Shown here: in pieces, positions 25,926-38,223 of the stretch
How the letters are laid out: the number at the start of each line of letters is the position of its first letter
Numbering within the stretch: position 1 is the first letter of the stretch
Source of the DNA: Epiperipatus broadwayi
Taxonomy: Eukaryota > Onychophora > Udeonychophora > Euonychophora > Peripatidae
Assembly: GCA_028023455.1 (NCBI GenBank)
Contig: JAQFVV010012423.1
Coordinates: 5,376,269-5,440,268 of the forward strand
Length of the DNA stretch: 64,000 bases
Reading direction: 5' to 3'
Position numbers and translations under genes: made by a program
The notes under the pieces: model-generated
What the model saw: only the letters and a program-made list of their open reading frames with translations
Told to the model about the DNA's origin: nothing
Database searches by the model: none

Positions 25926-28497
25926 TATCTTTGATCATATGTTTAAGTATTATGTAATTGAATAGAAGTTTGAAATATATATATATATGAAGTTTAAGTA
26001 TTTCTAAAAAACATGTTGGAAAAAGTGCAGTGAATGTTTCTAATGTATCCCTAGTGTAAAAGGTTGGTCTGAATTCTAAGTTGTCGGATGGTTGTGATAG
26101 AAATGTGCTATAATGACAGATGCAGCGATAACAAAAAACTTGCAAATATATATCATTGTTTTATTGCATAAAAGTAACTTAATTGGATCCTCATTTACAA
26201 ACCACAAAAATGTTTCAGTTGGACAAAAGAATCTATTTTAATCCTGGATATTATTCAGGTTATATAGTAGATTTGATCAATAAAATCAGACGGAAAGCTT
26301 TATAATTTTGGATTTACACACCTTTTAATATGATGCCAATATTGATTATGTGATTTCAAACAAAGTTTAATACTAAGTATTTTTAAAAATAATTTACTTA
26401 TGGTTGATGATTAATTTAATATACAAATAAAGTGCTATGTGTGATATAAGAAGTAATATTTGGTAAAATATCTAGCTCAAAAAAGAAGAAAAATTAGTAA
26501 CAATTGAATTACAAGACATTAGATATAATAAAATCTTAAAATGTAATTCTGTCAGGGAAAGAGTAAATGACTATACGTTCTTTTTTAATAATTTATTTTC
26601 ATCCTTATTTTTCAATTTTTTTATATTTTATGTTCCTTTCTCATTTTTGCCACTTCTCAAATGTTTCTCTATCTTGCAACCCTGGTTCGTTGGAATGTAA
26701 TTTATTTCTCACTATTTTTAGTCATCTAATCAACAGATAGATACGTTTAGTCTTAATGAATACAACTATTTGATATTATCTCTGTGATATAAATACTATT
26801 TTCTTTATATGTTTTAATAATACCTTTAAGTGATTTTTTTAAATTAAAAAATCTTTTTATTATTATTATTATTATTTTTAGTTCCGCTTTTGATATGAAA
26901 ATATAGATTATGCAAACATTCTAAAACAGAATTTAACAATTAGTGAAATGAAAAATCTTTAAAAATGATAATAATAAAAAGATCAATTATAATTATTTGA
27001 ACACTAGAATGGAAAAAACTAAACCCACGATAATAAAATTTATAATTTTGTTTTTAATATATTTTTTTTATAATTTTAATTTAAGTGTATGATAGTTTGT
27101 TTTACTTTTTTAAAGGAAGATCAATTTAAGAGAGTTTTTTTTTTCATTCATTTGCTCCTAGATGGCATTACTGCCTATAAATTGTACAGTGTATTTTCAT
27201 TTTCATAGGAAAATCGAGTAGAAATATAAAAACAAAAATCAAATTAAAATATTTTGAAAGGATTACAATATTTTAATGAAGATAAATTAGTAAAAAGGGT
27301 ATTTAAGGACCACGAACACGTGGGTTAGAAGATTTTTACATTAAAATTTATCGATATAAATTATTTCTAAGTATAGAAAATATATTAGACTTTCGGCTAA
27401 GAATTGAAACTTAAAAGATACTTTAGAACACTTGATTAATAAAATTGATTAAACAATTATTATAATATGGCATCAATAGTTGGGTCTTTTTGCAAACAAA
27501 GTCTAAGGTAGATGCAACTAAATGTTAACTCAATCTGTACTTCCGCCAAGCAAGTACATTAATAGCTAATTGATAAATAAGAAAGTGTTCGATAAAGAAT
27601 AGTACAATAATAGAATGATGGACACATGAGATGAAGGTTTCAGGATTAAAACTCAACACATCATTTTCTATCTAAAATTTGCTCAGGCAAAACCAGTTTT
27701 GAAATCATTTTCACTTCATATCGAGTATTTTAAGATTATTAAAGTCAAGGATATATGCAATCCAAAACAGAGCTTGTCTTCATTTGAAATCTAGTAATGC
27801 ACGTTTTTTAATGAAGTTAAATGTAGACTGAAAAGTTTTTAAATATCCAACAATATTGATTTTTATTTAGAGATTTGCCTACTTTTTTTTTTATGTAAAA
27901 AAAAAATATGATAAGAGTACGTATTACAATGATTAAACCATGTATTTCATAGATATTATTTTTCGGTTTTTATTTAAGAATAAAAAAATATGGCGAGTTA
28001 TAGTGTTATTCCTAAGTGAAAAGTGACTAAAACCAATTATGTAATTAATATATTTTAGAGCTATAGTTTATATTATTTTGATGAATGAGGAATATTTTTG
28101 TGCCTTTTATTGTTTAACAATTCAGAATTTGAATGTTATATATAATGTTTTATAACCCTACATATATAAAAGCCAAATTCTGAATTGTAAAATATGATAA
28201 TATAAGAATACATTTATAAAATATAACACATTAAATACTTCGAACCCTAGCCCACTCAGCTACTGTTAACAAAAATTAATATATGGAATAAATATTTACT
28301 TAGCCAACATTCTAAACGTTTAAGCATACCAATAACAAATAGGATAATGAAAAGAAGAATAACCTGAATATCACATTAATAATTGTGAATTCCATAAAAT
28401 AAATAACACTGCTTCTATATATATATACATTAATGAAAAGATTTATAAAAATTGGTTACAATTTCTGTTTATTCATATTATAAGCAGATAAAAATCT
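25926..28497. other. AT-rich region, no gene recognised
   Basis: The only structure seen is a short inverted pair, ACAATTCAGAATTTG and CAAATTCTGAATTGT (about 28118 and 28172), probably the ends of a very small palindromic element. Stops are frequent in all frames. Confidence 0.5.
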
Positions 28498-28750
28498 CAC
28501 ATGATCACCATTTCTTACGCTTGCTCAAACTGTTAAAACAGGCAAAACTCTCCATAAGTGCCACTCAGTGCAAGCCAGAGCAATCAATGGTTGCAAGAAG
28601 GTTAGTGCATAAAATACCCATCTAGTATCTATTGAATAGGCACTGAGTAGGCACTAGATGGGAATTTTATGCTCAAATCTTCTTGCATCCAGTGATTATT
28701 CTGGCTTGAACTGAGTGGCACTATTGTATGGAGAGTTTTGCCTGTTTTAA
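28498..28750. mobile_element. Fold-back family 1, small palindromic copy
   Basis: The left arm starts CACATGATCACCATTTCTTA and runs through AAAACAGGCAAAACTCTCC, CACTCAGTGCAAGCCAGAG and AATCAATGG. The right arm is its reverse complement, ending GGAGAGTTTTGCCTGTTTT-AA. The family interior is missing. CAGATAAAAATCT occurs immediately outside both ends (28485-28497 and 28751-28763), a possible TSD, though its first three bases could belong to the arm. Confidence 0.8.
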
Positions 28751-28763
28751 CAGATAAAAATCT

Positions 28764-29656
28764 GTTTTATATAAATAAAATTCAAGCCATTTACTGATTT
28801 ATGTTTCCATATACCATGTCTAATTTGATTATCTGAAAGTACTTATCTACATTTTTTTTCAATTGATAAAGAGAACATTGATTTTAGAAAAGCATAATAT
28901 CTTCTATCTATTCTATAATATAATTGCTGCTTTCTTTAATAAAAAAAAATCATTGAATGATTTGTTAGATTCCAGAAGAAATAAAATAATTATTAATTGA
29001 TTATTCTTATAATCATTTTTAGAAATGAAATGCAAAAATTATCATTCCATGATAGCTTAAGATTTCAAATAGTTTTACTAGTTTATAAATGAGTAATTTG
29101 GATTCACATCTCAGAATGTAGGCCTTGTAATATAAGCTAATCTCATTTCTTGATATCTGGCATTTGTATAATATAAACAATTAAAGTTTTCAGATGTTTG
29201 TTGTTACAATCTGAAAAATATAACAAATTTTTAAAGTTGTCAAAGATGGCCTCTATTAATATTCACTGATTAATGCTTGTAATGTCTTGAATAAAAAAGA
29301 TGAAAGATTTCATTTTTTGAAAGTTCAATTAATTTCACAGTTCCCTAATACTGTCCTTTAATAAATCAATTTACCATATTTATTACCTTAGTATATTAAT
29401 TTATCTTGGCTCACTGTTCTCCAATATTTATGAATTTACATTTTATAAAAGGTCATTACAATAATGAAAATATTTATTTGGATTTATCATGATCATTTTG
29501 TATTATATTGTGTAATTAAATCTTTCTACCTTAAAACAATGAACTTACAATAACATATATATATATACACACACAAAGAAATCAAATCACACATCACATG
29601 ACCTAATTTAACAAGCTTGTATTATAAATGTTATCTAATAATATTGCCACTAGCTC
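28764..29656. other. AT-rich spacer, nothing recognised
   Basis: A TA/CA microsatellite lies near 29553-29575. No coding frame or other element recognised. Confidence 0.5.
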
Positions 29657-29660
29657 TTAA

Positions 29661-30184
29661 CAAGCTTTTCGGAATATCTCCAACCCCAGATCGGTTTCTG
29701 CTTCTGGCTCCCTCGGTGAGGTGCTAGGAATTCAAGCATTAGCAAGCCTAGCACTTTACCTAATGGTTAACTATTAAGTAAAAAATATGAAATTTTCAGA
29801 CATCCATATGTCTTCAAATCAAGCTATCTAACTTAAATAGCCAAATGTAACTGAACTAAAGTCAGATACACCATATATTAATAGCTTTAGCAATATAAAA
29901 TATTTTTTACTATTAAGGCTTTGATGATTTTAGATTGCTAAAGCTATTAATATATGGGATATCTGAACTTAGTTCAGTCTCATATGGCTATTTAAGTTAG
30001 ATAGCTGGATTTGAAGACATATGAATGTCTGAAATTTTCAGATTTTCTACTTAATAGTTAACCATTAGATAAAGTGCTGGGCCTGACTTGGTATTTTAAA
30101 TCTAATGCTTAAATATCCTAGCAGTTCACTGAGGAAGCCAGATGCAGAAACCAGACTGGGGTTGGGGATATTCTGAAAAGCTTG
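29661..30184. mobile_element. Palindromic element flanked by TTAA (fold-back family 2)
   Basis: Nearly the whole 524 bp is one imperfect palindrome centred near 29915. The ends are CAAGCTTTTCGGAATATC and GATATTCTGAAAAGCTTG, and TTAA lies directly outside both (29657-29660, 30185-30188), the target duplication known for piggyBac. The arms share TGAAATTTTCAGACAT and ATGTCTTCAAAT with the palindrome at 46.0 kb. No coding capacity. The piggyBac link rests on TTAA alone, which is a common word in AT-rich DNA. Confidence 0.7.
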
Positions 30185-30188
30185 TTAA

Positions 30189-31462
30189 AAGCTATTGGAA
30201 AGCTCATTAGATAATATATATATATAAACATATACTATGAAAAATGTTCTAAAAATATATGTAGGTCATATATTTATTTGAATGATTTCAAGTATTGTAA
30301 AGATAATGTAAAATCAAAGTGTTTCAATTTTTTAAAAAGTCATTTACTAACTAACTATTCCTACTGCTTTTTAAAAGACTTAGTAATGGTTTCGGCTACA
30401 TTTGCAAAACTTTCTTTTTACAATTAAATTTTTATTCTATATCACATTTCATTTTGATAATCTTTACTTTATTTATTATAAATATAATTTTACAAATAAA
30501 AGACCTTCTAAAGATAATATTTGAACTTTTCAAAATAGAAGAATAAAGTACTAAAGTAAATATAATAATAACTTTTTATATTGGATTGAAAAACTTTGCT
30601 TGTGAGTGTTCTTAAATTTTGATATTCAAGAATCTAAAGGTGTAAGTTCAATTCCTATGCTAGCATTGTCACTGTTCAGGACAGCAATACCCAAAAAAGA
30701 ATGGAGAATAATAGCACTCAAAACCTTATGTAATATATTAACCCGTGTTGTCTTTATGTGTTATTACTAACAGTTGCTTGTATTTGGAAAAGTTTATTGA
30801 ATAAAATATTTCTTACTTAAATTCCATTTTTAAAATATAAATGAATTATAATTGTGATATCATAAATAAATGAAATTATGTTTTAAAATTTAAAATTGAA
30901 GTTGTTATTATTAAATTTTCACAAAAAATTTCTATATTGGTGTTTATAAAAACATATCTTTTCAGCAAATCAGTTGCAACTTTTGCTTTATCATAAGTAT
31001 GGTTTTAATGACTTGTCTTTTTAAAACAAGCATTTTTATAATAAAATGTAATAGTAATCACATATTTATTTGGTTTTTATAAATATTTTACAAATATGTT
31101 GCAAAAATAAGTACGAATATGTAAATAAATTACTAAAAATTACAATTTTTGTTTGAAATATCTAAAGAAAAATATATGTCCTCAAAAGCCTAAGGATAAA
31201 GAATTTATCAATTGGTATTTTCAATTTTTTTATACTATGATGCAATCAATGTATGGCATTTTTAGCTTCTTTTGAATTTGGAAAGTGGCATGATATTTGT
31301 ATAATATTGGCATCTCAGATATTTTTAAACTAATAATTTTAGTTTCAATTCCTACTGCAAAAAAAAAAAACTAGCAAACTAATGCTATAGATTACCACAA
31401 AGCAATATTGAAAAGTTGAAAACAAATAGTAACACCATCAGAACACACTGAAGACATTCTGC
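30189..31462. other. AT-rich region with a possible tRNA-like SINE
   Basis: From 31270 to 31372, TGGCATGATATTTG (A-box-like) and TAGTTTCAATTCC (B-box-like) precede a run of 12 A, which suggests an old tRNA-derived SINE. No TSD was found. AGTTCAATTCC near 30646 is a weaker similar case. Otherwise empty. Confidence 0.35.
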
Positions 31463-31839
31463 TTTAAAACAGGCAGAACTCTCCATAAAGTAAGGTCACT
31501 CAGACCAAGACAGAGTAATCAATGGTACCAGAAGGCTTTTAAATAAAATCCCTATCTAGTGCCTACTCATCCAATATCCAAGACAAGTTTTCAGCTTGTG
31601 GCTTTCATCAATGAGGAGCCTTGGATCTGAGAGCACAGCACCTTGGTCTTAGGATCTGATGCAACCCTCCTGCAGCCACCTTTTATTTCCACTTAACTAC
31701 AAAACTATGAATCTAAAATTGAAAACACAATATTTTCAATACAAGCTCATTAGGTTATATAGTCATATAGGTCTGAACTCAGTTCAGTACTCATACATTT
31801 TGGTGTCTTTGGTTCTTTAATAACCATAGCCACCACTAT
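31463..31839. mobile_element. Fold-back family 1, partial copy (arm plus interior)
   Basis: It begins TAAAACAGGCAGAACTCTCC and passes through AATCAATGG.ACCAGAAGG, GAGGAGCCTTGGATCTGAGA, CAAAACTATGAATC and TTTTGGTGTCTTTGGTTCTT. This is the interior order of the 44.1-kb copy reversed. It stops where a second copy starts. No open frame. Confidence 0.8.
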
Positions 31840-31982
31840 CACATGATCACCATTCCTTATGCTTGCTCATAACTGTTATTAAAACAGGCAAACCTCTCTC
31901 TACAGTAGTGTCACTCAGTGCAAGCCAGAGTTTCCTGTTTTAATAACAGTTATGAGAAAGCATAGAGAATGATGGTCATGTG
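31840..31982. mobile_element. Fold-back family 1, mini-palindrome
   Basis: CACATGATCACCATTCCTTA through TAACTGTTATTAAAACAGG forms the left arm. The right arm, from CCTGTTTTAATAACAGTTA to GGTCATGTG, is its inverted copy with a few changes. The interior is reduced to one internal arm segment. Its right arm is included in the 450-bp tandem duplication that follows. Confidence 0.75.
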
Positions 31983-32820
31983 ACAGTCTGCTTTCAGAAT
32001 CAAGTTAACTTTTCAAAAGATTTAACAAAGACAGTTAGCTCTATTGCAGTCAGCAGTATTGATCCTAAAAAATTTAATCTATTGTACTTCATGTATTATC
32101 AAAAGAAGAAATTGTTTAACAATAAGTCACAGAATGCAGATTTAACAATAATTCATTTGCTGGGGAGAGAGGCGGTTATGATACAACTCTATTTATCAGA
32201 ACTTCATATTGACCATGGATACAAAAAATAACACATTTCAAAAAAAATTGCTATAAGAATTTTTAATTTAAAAAAATTAATATTTTATTATTATTTTAAA
32301 AAAGTCGTGGAGTAAAAAACTGATTTGAAAATTAACTTTAAGATCAATTTTAAGTTTCTGGCTTGAAGTGCAAGCCAGAGTTTCCTGTTTTAATAACAGT
32401 TATGAGAAAGCATAGAGACTGATGGTCATGTGACAGTCTGCTTTCAGAATCCAGTTAACTTTTCAAAAGATTTAACAAAGACAGTTAGCTCTATTGCAGT
32501 CAGCAGTATTGATCCTAAAAAATTTAATCTATTGTACTTCATGTATTATCAAAAGAAGAAATTGTTTAACAATAAGTCACAGAATGCAGATTTAACAATA
32601 ATTCATTTGCTGGGGAGAGAGGCGGTTATGATACAACTCTATTTATCAGAACTTCATATTGACCATGGATACAAAAAATAACACATTTCAAAAAAAATTG
32701 CTATAAGAATTTTTAATTTAAAAAAATTAATATTTTATTATTATTTTAAAAAAGTCGTGGAGTAAAAAACTGATTTGAAAATTAACTTTAAGATCAATTT
32801 TAAGTTTCTGGCTTGAAATT
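31921..32820. repeat. Nearly identical 450-bp tandem duplication
   Basis: Units 31921-32370 and 32371-32820 differ at about two positions visible by eye (AGAATGATGG/AGACTGATGG and AATCAAGTT/AATCCAGTT). Each carries an 83-codon frame (31980-32231 and 32430-32681) starting MTVCFQN and ending HGYKK, differing at residue 8 (Q or P). The frame matches no family I know and is likely fortuitous, because its start lies at the end of a fold-back arm. The short match GGCTTG/CAAGCC at the unit ends may have helped the duplication. An assembly error is another explanation. Confidence 0.92.
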
Positions 32821-33727
32821 AGTCGAGTAAATAAGTAACAGAGCTCTCCAATCAGAAACAACATCCATTAGCCTTAGTGGTAATCATTTTATTATTTTAT
32901 TAACTTAATTTTAGAGCTACATTGGTTTACATCATTAATTTGCATTAAGATAAATAAATGTCAATCTCAAATATTGATTTTGATATTTCATTATTGTATT
33001 GGACTTTTTTGTTTTTCTAGCTTATGTCTTTATTAACTTCTTTAAGTTACAGAATGTTTTTTTTTTTTAATAATGTTATAATATTTGGAATTTTAAACAC
33101 TTTTTAGAAAGTTATTAATTGATGGTTGAAAAAATTCTGAGAGAATATAGACTTAATAACCGATTGGTATTATTCTACTGGGGTCTTCGATCTCAGATAT
33201 ATGGTGTCAATCTTTAAATATACTGGATGTTTCACTTTTCTGCCAAGAAAACTGATTTGAGTTCTCACTAAAAGTTGAATTATTGTTATCATTTCTCCGA
33301 ATGTTAAAATACTATCCTTGGGCAAAAAATTATGTAGTGACTGGACTTGTAAATTGAGAAGGAATTTTCAATATTTCTTTTGCTTTGGGCTTTTGTTTGT
33401 ATTTTTATATAAACTTCTTTTCCATTAGATGTTAGCAGACTTTATTACAATGTTCCAAATTTATCTATTTGGTTTGTTGTTGACCTTGTAAATCCCAACC
33501 ATTGGTAATCATAACTGATTTTTGAAATGACTTTTATATTATAAAAACTGAAAAAAAGGGGTTAAATTTATCATCTCGGAGTTCTTTATTCAATAAGATT
33601 CAAGAAAACCAGCAAATAGATTTATAGAATAGTTGTTTGATCCAATAAATTACAAGCTAATTTAATATCGTATATATTTTCTTTAATGTATTGCATTTCA
33701 GTGGTGGTGTTATTATAGTTTTATATG
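32821..33727. other. AT-rich spacer, nothing recognised
   Basis: No frame or repeat of note. Confidence 0.5.
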
Positions 33728-33821
33728 TATGGTGCGCAGCTGCCTTGCAAGCAAGCAGTTGGTTGCAGACGGTTGTTGCGGGTTCGCCTCCCCGCGGGTG
33801 CTATGACATATGGAAAAAAAC
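33728..33821 (+). mobile_element. tRNA-derived SINE, plus strand
   Basis: The head has GCGCAGCTGCCTTGCAAGCA, a B-box GGGTTCGCCTCCC (33779-33791) and the family 3' motif GGTGCTATGACA before a short A run. It shares the B-box variant and GATGCTATGACA-like end with the copies at 11.0 and 41.8 kb. A duplication of GCAAGCA-like sequence enlarges the anticodon region, so it is not a tRNA. No TSD was recognised. Confidence 0.75.
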
Positions 33822-36327
33822 TAGCTTGATTATTTTCTTAGTAAATAAAGGGTTAGAAGAGAGTGACAGTAAAACTCTATTGATAAAGAAAAAGTTAATA
33901 ATAACACAGTGGTTTAAATAGTAGTAATAATAATATTATTAACTTTATTGCTGTCTACTGTTGCATTCATAAATTCGGTCACAAAGATTTCCATCGGTGA
34001 AAAGTTTATCTCTTTTAATAATAAAAGAAGTAGGAACATTACAGCATTTAATTAATTCTACAATAATATGAGTTGTTAACTTCTAATGAGTAAATTTTCA
34101 TTCTAATTTTAAGACTTTCTTCGGTTTTTAATTATATTTTGAAAATGCATGGTCCTTTAAAAGAAAATGTTATTAGAAATTTTGTTTTTATTTCTTTATT
34201 TTATGATTTTGGTAATAAACACATAAATGTTGAAGAATGTTTGGATGGAGTGAAATGAAAGAAGCAAACACATCCGGGAAAAGAATTCAAACCTCTTTTT
34301 ATTGCCAAGATCACAGCAATATTAACGACGTAAATGTTAGATAAAATAATTTATTTTATAAACTTGAGATTTTTTTTTACTTTAATATTACAAAACTGAA
34401 ATTTTGCTTCGCCACAAAGTGATAATTTCTCGTGAAGCGTAGTAAATAGTTTTGGGTAAAAATTGTTTTGTTTTATATATAGTAGGTACTAGTCCTATGC
34501 TATGCCAAGCTAACAAGATCCATCTCATGGACGAAATCCGAAATATGATATGAGAAAGAAAATTGCTAAATAACACTAACAATTAATTTTAACAAAAAAT
34601 AAAAAACTGCATTCTTTTAATTTTTTATTTTATTATTAGACGCATAATAAATATATATATATAAGATTACAATATCTAACGGCCCCAAGATTTATTACAG
34701 CACATTCTGTCTATATACAAAGACAAATACATCTTGGATATGGAATGTGCAACATTGAAAATAGTTTGCTATTTGGCTGAAGTTTAATTTTCGAAGATTA
34801 AGCCAGTTATATCTGACGCTGTCATAAACTTATCACATGATACAACTAAATAACTAGTGATAATAAAAAAGAGAGATCAATTTAATGGAAAAGAAGGAAA
34901 AATATAAAATAGCTAATAAGAAAAATTGCACATGTTAAATAAATATTTATAAAGACAATCGTAAATGTTCTAGTCTGGAATGCATATCGAAACAATAGAA
35001 AGAATCAAAGTTGTTGGATATCGAAAGGAAATAGTATAAAAGTCCAAAAATTACTAATAACTAAGCTAGCACTTTAAATTATTCAAAATTAAATAATTTT
35101 AAGCAATTCTGACCTTCATAGCTTGGTAATCAAAGCTCGAAAATAAAAAGTAATAAACTGGATACTAAATCAAAATAAAAAAAATTGAATAAATTAGTTT
35201 TGTAAATGATTAAAATTGTTGTTACAATTAATATTTTTTATTTATACATCTCCAAGGTAGAATATGATACCTTGAATAAATGTTTTTTTATTTTTATTTA
35301 TTGCACTATTTTTTTTTTAAAGCATTATTATTTTTCTATTTTCTAATATTCTAAAAAGGTACTTTTAATAGTGTTTTTGTTTAAAAGTTGAATCTATATA
35401 ATGTTTTTGCACGCTTTAATTTTTGTTTGTCTAATTGGAGTAAAGTAAGCATTGGAAATAAACTTTTCATTTACTGTAATATCATCTAAATACCCCCAGT
35501 GTTTTACGTGTTTTACATTAGTAGTGGAGTAATACATTTGAGAGCATAAGATATCTGGATTGAAACCCAACTTGTCATTTCCAGTACTAAGGATCACATG
35601 GTTTCCCAAACAACTAAACATTTGAATTTTTTTAATTATTTAACTCAGCTTAATCTAATTCTTTTCTTCTTTAAGGGAAAGAGAATAAAATGAATGTTTA
35701 CAAGGACGATTATTATCACTTTTCTCTATGGCTACCATTTGTAAACTTGAGCAATAAATGGTCTTCTATTATAATGTCTACATTCTGAAAACTGCTTCTG
35801 ATTTTTGCCTTTCTCATTGAAAACTTCAAATTCTAAGTTGGAACTAATACCCTTATATATCTAGTAGCCATTTTTTGATGTAAAACTGAGTCATTAAAAT
35901 ATATAAAAATTGAGCTAGTCAGATTTTTATTATTATTCATGTGAGTTGGTTCATGCTAATAAATTAGTTTGGGATCAAAAACTATAGAATTTACTACTAA
36001 CTGCAAAAGTGCATTACTTCTAGCCTTGTATCCTAAATCTTCACTGATTAAGTGAAAAGATAAATACTGATCACACTAGATGGATCTAGAATAAAGTGAA
36101 CAAAACGTTTTTTGAAAGAATATGAATAAGCTAAGAAAGTCACGTGATATTATTGGTAACATTATATTTCTTTTTAAGAAGTGTTTAATAAATTTATATA
36201 TATATATTCATTTTTTATTTAATAACAAAAATTAAATGACTTTAAGTTATGTAGGGATTTTTAATTTTTTGGAAAACTTTAACCTTATTGCAATTGATTA
36301 TACAGTTATAATATCTTTTATATATTT
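33822..36327. other. AT-rich region, no gene recognised
   Basis: A 75-codon minus-strand frame (35621-35394) and other short frames have no domain I can name. GTTGGGTTTCAATCC on the minus strand near 35565 resembles a B-box, but no A-box or tail supports a SINE. Confidence 0.5.
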
Positions 36328-36340
36328 GCTTCTTACTTTA

Positions 36341-36437
36341 TTTTTTTTATATGTCAAATGCGTTGACTGGGACGCGAACCCTGGGCCAGTTGTTTGGAAG
36401 GCAGCTATGCTAACCGTTAAGCCATCAACGCTTGACA
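36341..36437 (-). mobile_element. Minimal tRNA-Gly retroposon with 13-bp TSD
   Basis: Perfect direct repeats GCTTCTTACTTTA at 36328-36340 and 36438-36450 flank an insert. On the minus strand it consists of a whole tRNA-like sequence, a short linker (TTTGACATAT) and an A run. There is no separate SINE body. The structure is what LINE-driven retroposition of a tRNA transcript extended at its 3' end would give. Confidence 0.88.
36360..36431 (-). tRNA. tRNA-Gly(TCC)-like pseudogene
   Basis: The minus strand reads GCGTTGA...TCAACGC, a perfect 7-bp acceptor stem, with GGTTAGCATAGCTGCCTTCC (D arm into the TCC anticodon loop) as in metazoan tRNA-Gly(TCC). The anticodon stem has two mismatches, and the T-loop reads TTCGCGT instead of TTCGATT/TTCGAAT, so the conserved A58 is lost. 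The flanking TSD and A-rich tail show that it arrived by retroposition. I judge it non-functional as a tRNA. Confidence 0.8.
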
Positions 36438-36450
36438 GCTTCTTACTTTA

Positions 36451-37622
36451 ATTGGTGATGAACAATACATTTATCAGAGATAAAGTAATTTAATAGCATG
36501 TGTTTACAAGATTATAGACTTTTTTATTGTTGTTATATTTTGATTGGCATAAATAACTGTAAAAGTAATAATAATACGCATATTTTGTTCCCTCTGTTGT
36601 TTTAAAAAAATTTCAGGGAAGAAAAAAGAATCTCCAAAGAGTAATATGAATAAAATTACTTAATTATGTTTTGATGCCTTTTCATATTGAAACTTTATAT
36701 TATAAGTCTGACCTGGGCAATGAAAAGCCTACTCAGCTAGTAAAACTGTTGAATAGAAATTTAGCTTTTCTGGTCTAATAATTCAAAACCTTTATTTAGA
36801 CTTTAAATAATTAATTGAAATATTGATAAAATGATATATTAAAAAATGTCTTTTTAAATATGTGTACATGCATGCCCTTATATAAATGAAAATCATAGGA
36901 TACTTACTAGATGAATAAATGATTCTCCAAAAATATTATTTTTATCAGGAAAATATTTGATGCTAAATAAACATGTGAAAGTGAAAATTATATTCATATC
37001 ATATAGTACCTAGAGATTATGGTCATCAAAACTTTATTATCAATTCGATATTTCTATTATGAATTTTTCACTTTGCTTCTTTGATCTAAAATGAATGTGA
37101 ATTTAAATTAGGTGTTTAATGGTTTTATAGTAAGAAATCCACATTTTAATGCAGCACTGCTTGTATTAGGAAAGAGTGTATCTGAATATTTGTTATATTT
37201 TAACAATTTTGCTAAGAAGCAACCACAAAATCTTAAGCATATAGTTGCGGTTACTTATATGTAAAAATGTTGTATTTTGAACCATTATATTTACTAAATA
37301 TTTCTGTTTATTAGATCATAATATTTTGTTAATTGGAGGGTAATCTTTAAAATTCCATGTTGACAATGGATTTTTTTTTTTTTTTTGATATGCTAGGCAG
37401 CCATACATTTTAACTTATATAATAAACTTTATTGCAAAATTGTATACTAGCTTTATAAAAAAAACACCCACAATTACTTCTCTATAAGCTGATTTAATAT
37501 TTCAACCAGCAGACTGGTTTTCATGCACAGTTATATACATATGCATACATATCTTAAATATGCATACATATCTTAATACAATTCAAAACAAATGCATACA
37601 AAATGTATATAAAGAAAAATTT
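36451..37622. other. AT-rich spacer, nothing recognised
   Basis: No frame, inverted repeat or RNA recognised. A run of about 17 T lies near 37370. Confidence 0.5.
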
Positions 37623-38223
37623 GGTTTACTACTTTAACAGCACGATATGCTATGCATGCTTTCAATTAACTGGTAATCATATTTATCACAATAGTTGTCC
37701 AAGAAGCTTGTAACTTTTATAAAAGAAAAAAACTAGAGTGGGGATTTGCATATAATTAGAATAGAATGTAAATAAGTTAATTTAAATGACTCTAGGGGGG
37801 TACAGGATTCTTTTTTGTTGAATGCATATATATTGTTGGCAATATACCAGGCCTTTTTAACTTTACATGTAACATTGTTTCTTTCAGAGCAGAGAATTTT
37901 GGAAGAACTAAGTTCAAACTGTGATGATGTTTAGAGTCATGTTTGAAGAAAATAGATTTGACCTTGATGTTAGACTTAGCTCAAATGTATTGGTATTTGT
38001 GCTATGCAATATACACAAAATCAACAAAAAGAATCCTGGGCCTCCTATCAAAAAAATGGCTCATTTAAATGAACTTATTTACATCCTATTCTAATTTTAT
38101 GCAAATCCCTAGTCTTGTTGTTTTTGTAAAAGTCACATGCTTCTTGGACAACTATTGTTATGAATATGACTATCAGTTGATTGAAAGCATGCTTAGCATA
38201 CCATGCTATTAAAGTGTTAAACC
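37623..38223. mobile_element. Palindromic element, about 600 bp (fold-back family 4)
   Basis: The arms (37623-37800 and 38045-38223) are reverse complements with indels. The ends are GGTTTACTACTTTAA and TTAAAGTGTTAAACC. Inside they share CAATAGTTGTCCAAGAAGC, GGATTTGCATA and GATGTAAATAAGTT-like blocks. The 240-bp centre has short dyads (ACCAGGCC / CCTGGGCC) and no coding frame. No convincing TSD. Confidence 0.75.

Noticed and set aside
31980-32681. 83-codon protein conserved in two copies
   Set aside because: The two copies are nearly identical in DNA, so conservation comes from recent duplication and not from selection. No domain was recognised.
36360-36431. Functional tRNA-Gly gene
   Set aside because: Two mismatches in the anticodon stem, loss of A58, and a flanking TSD with an A-rich tail show a retroposed copy.
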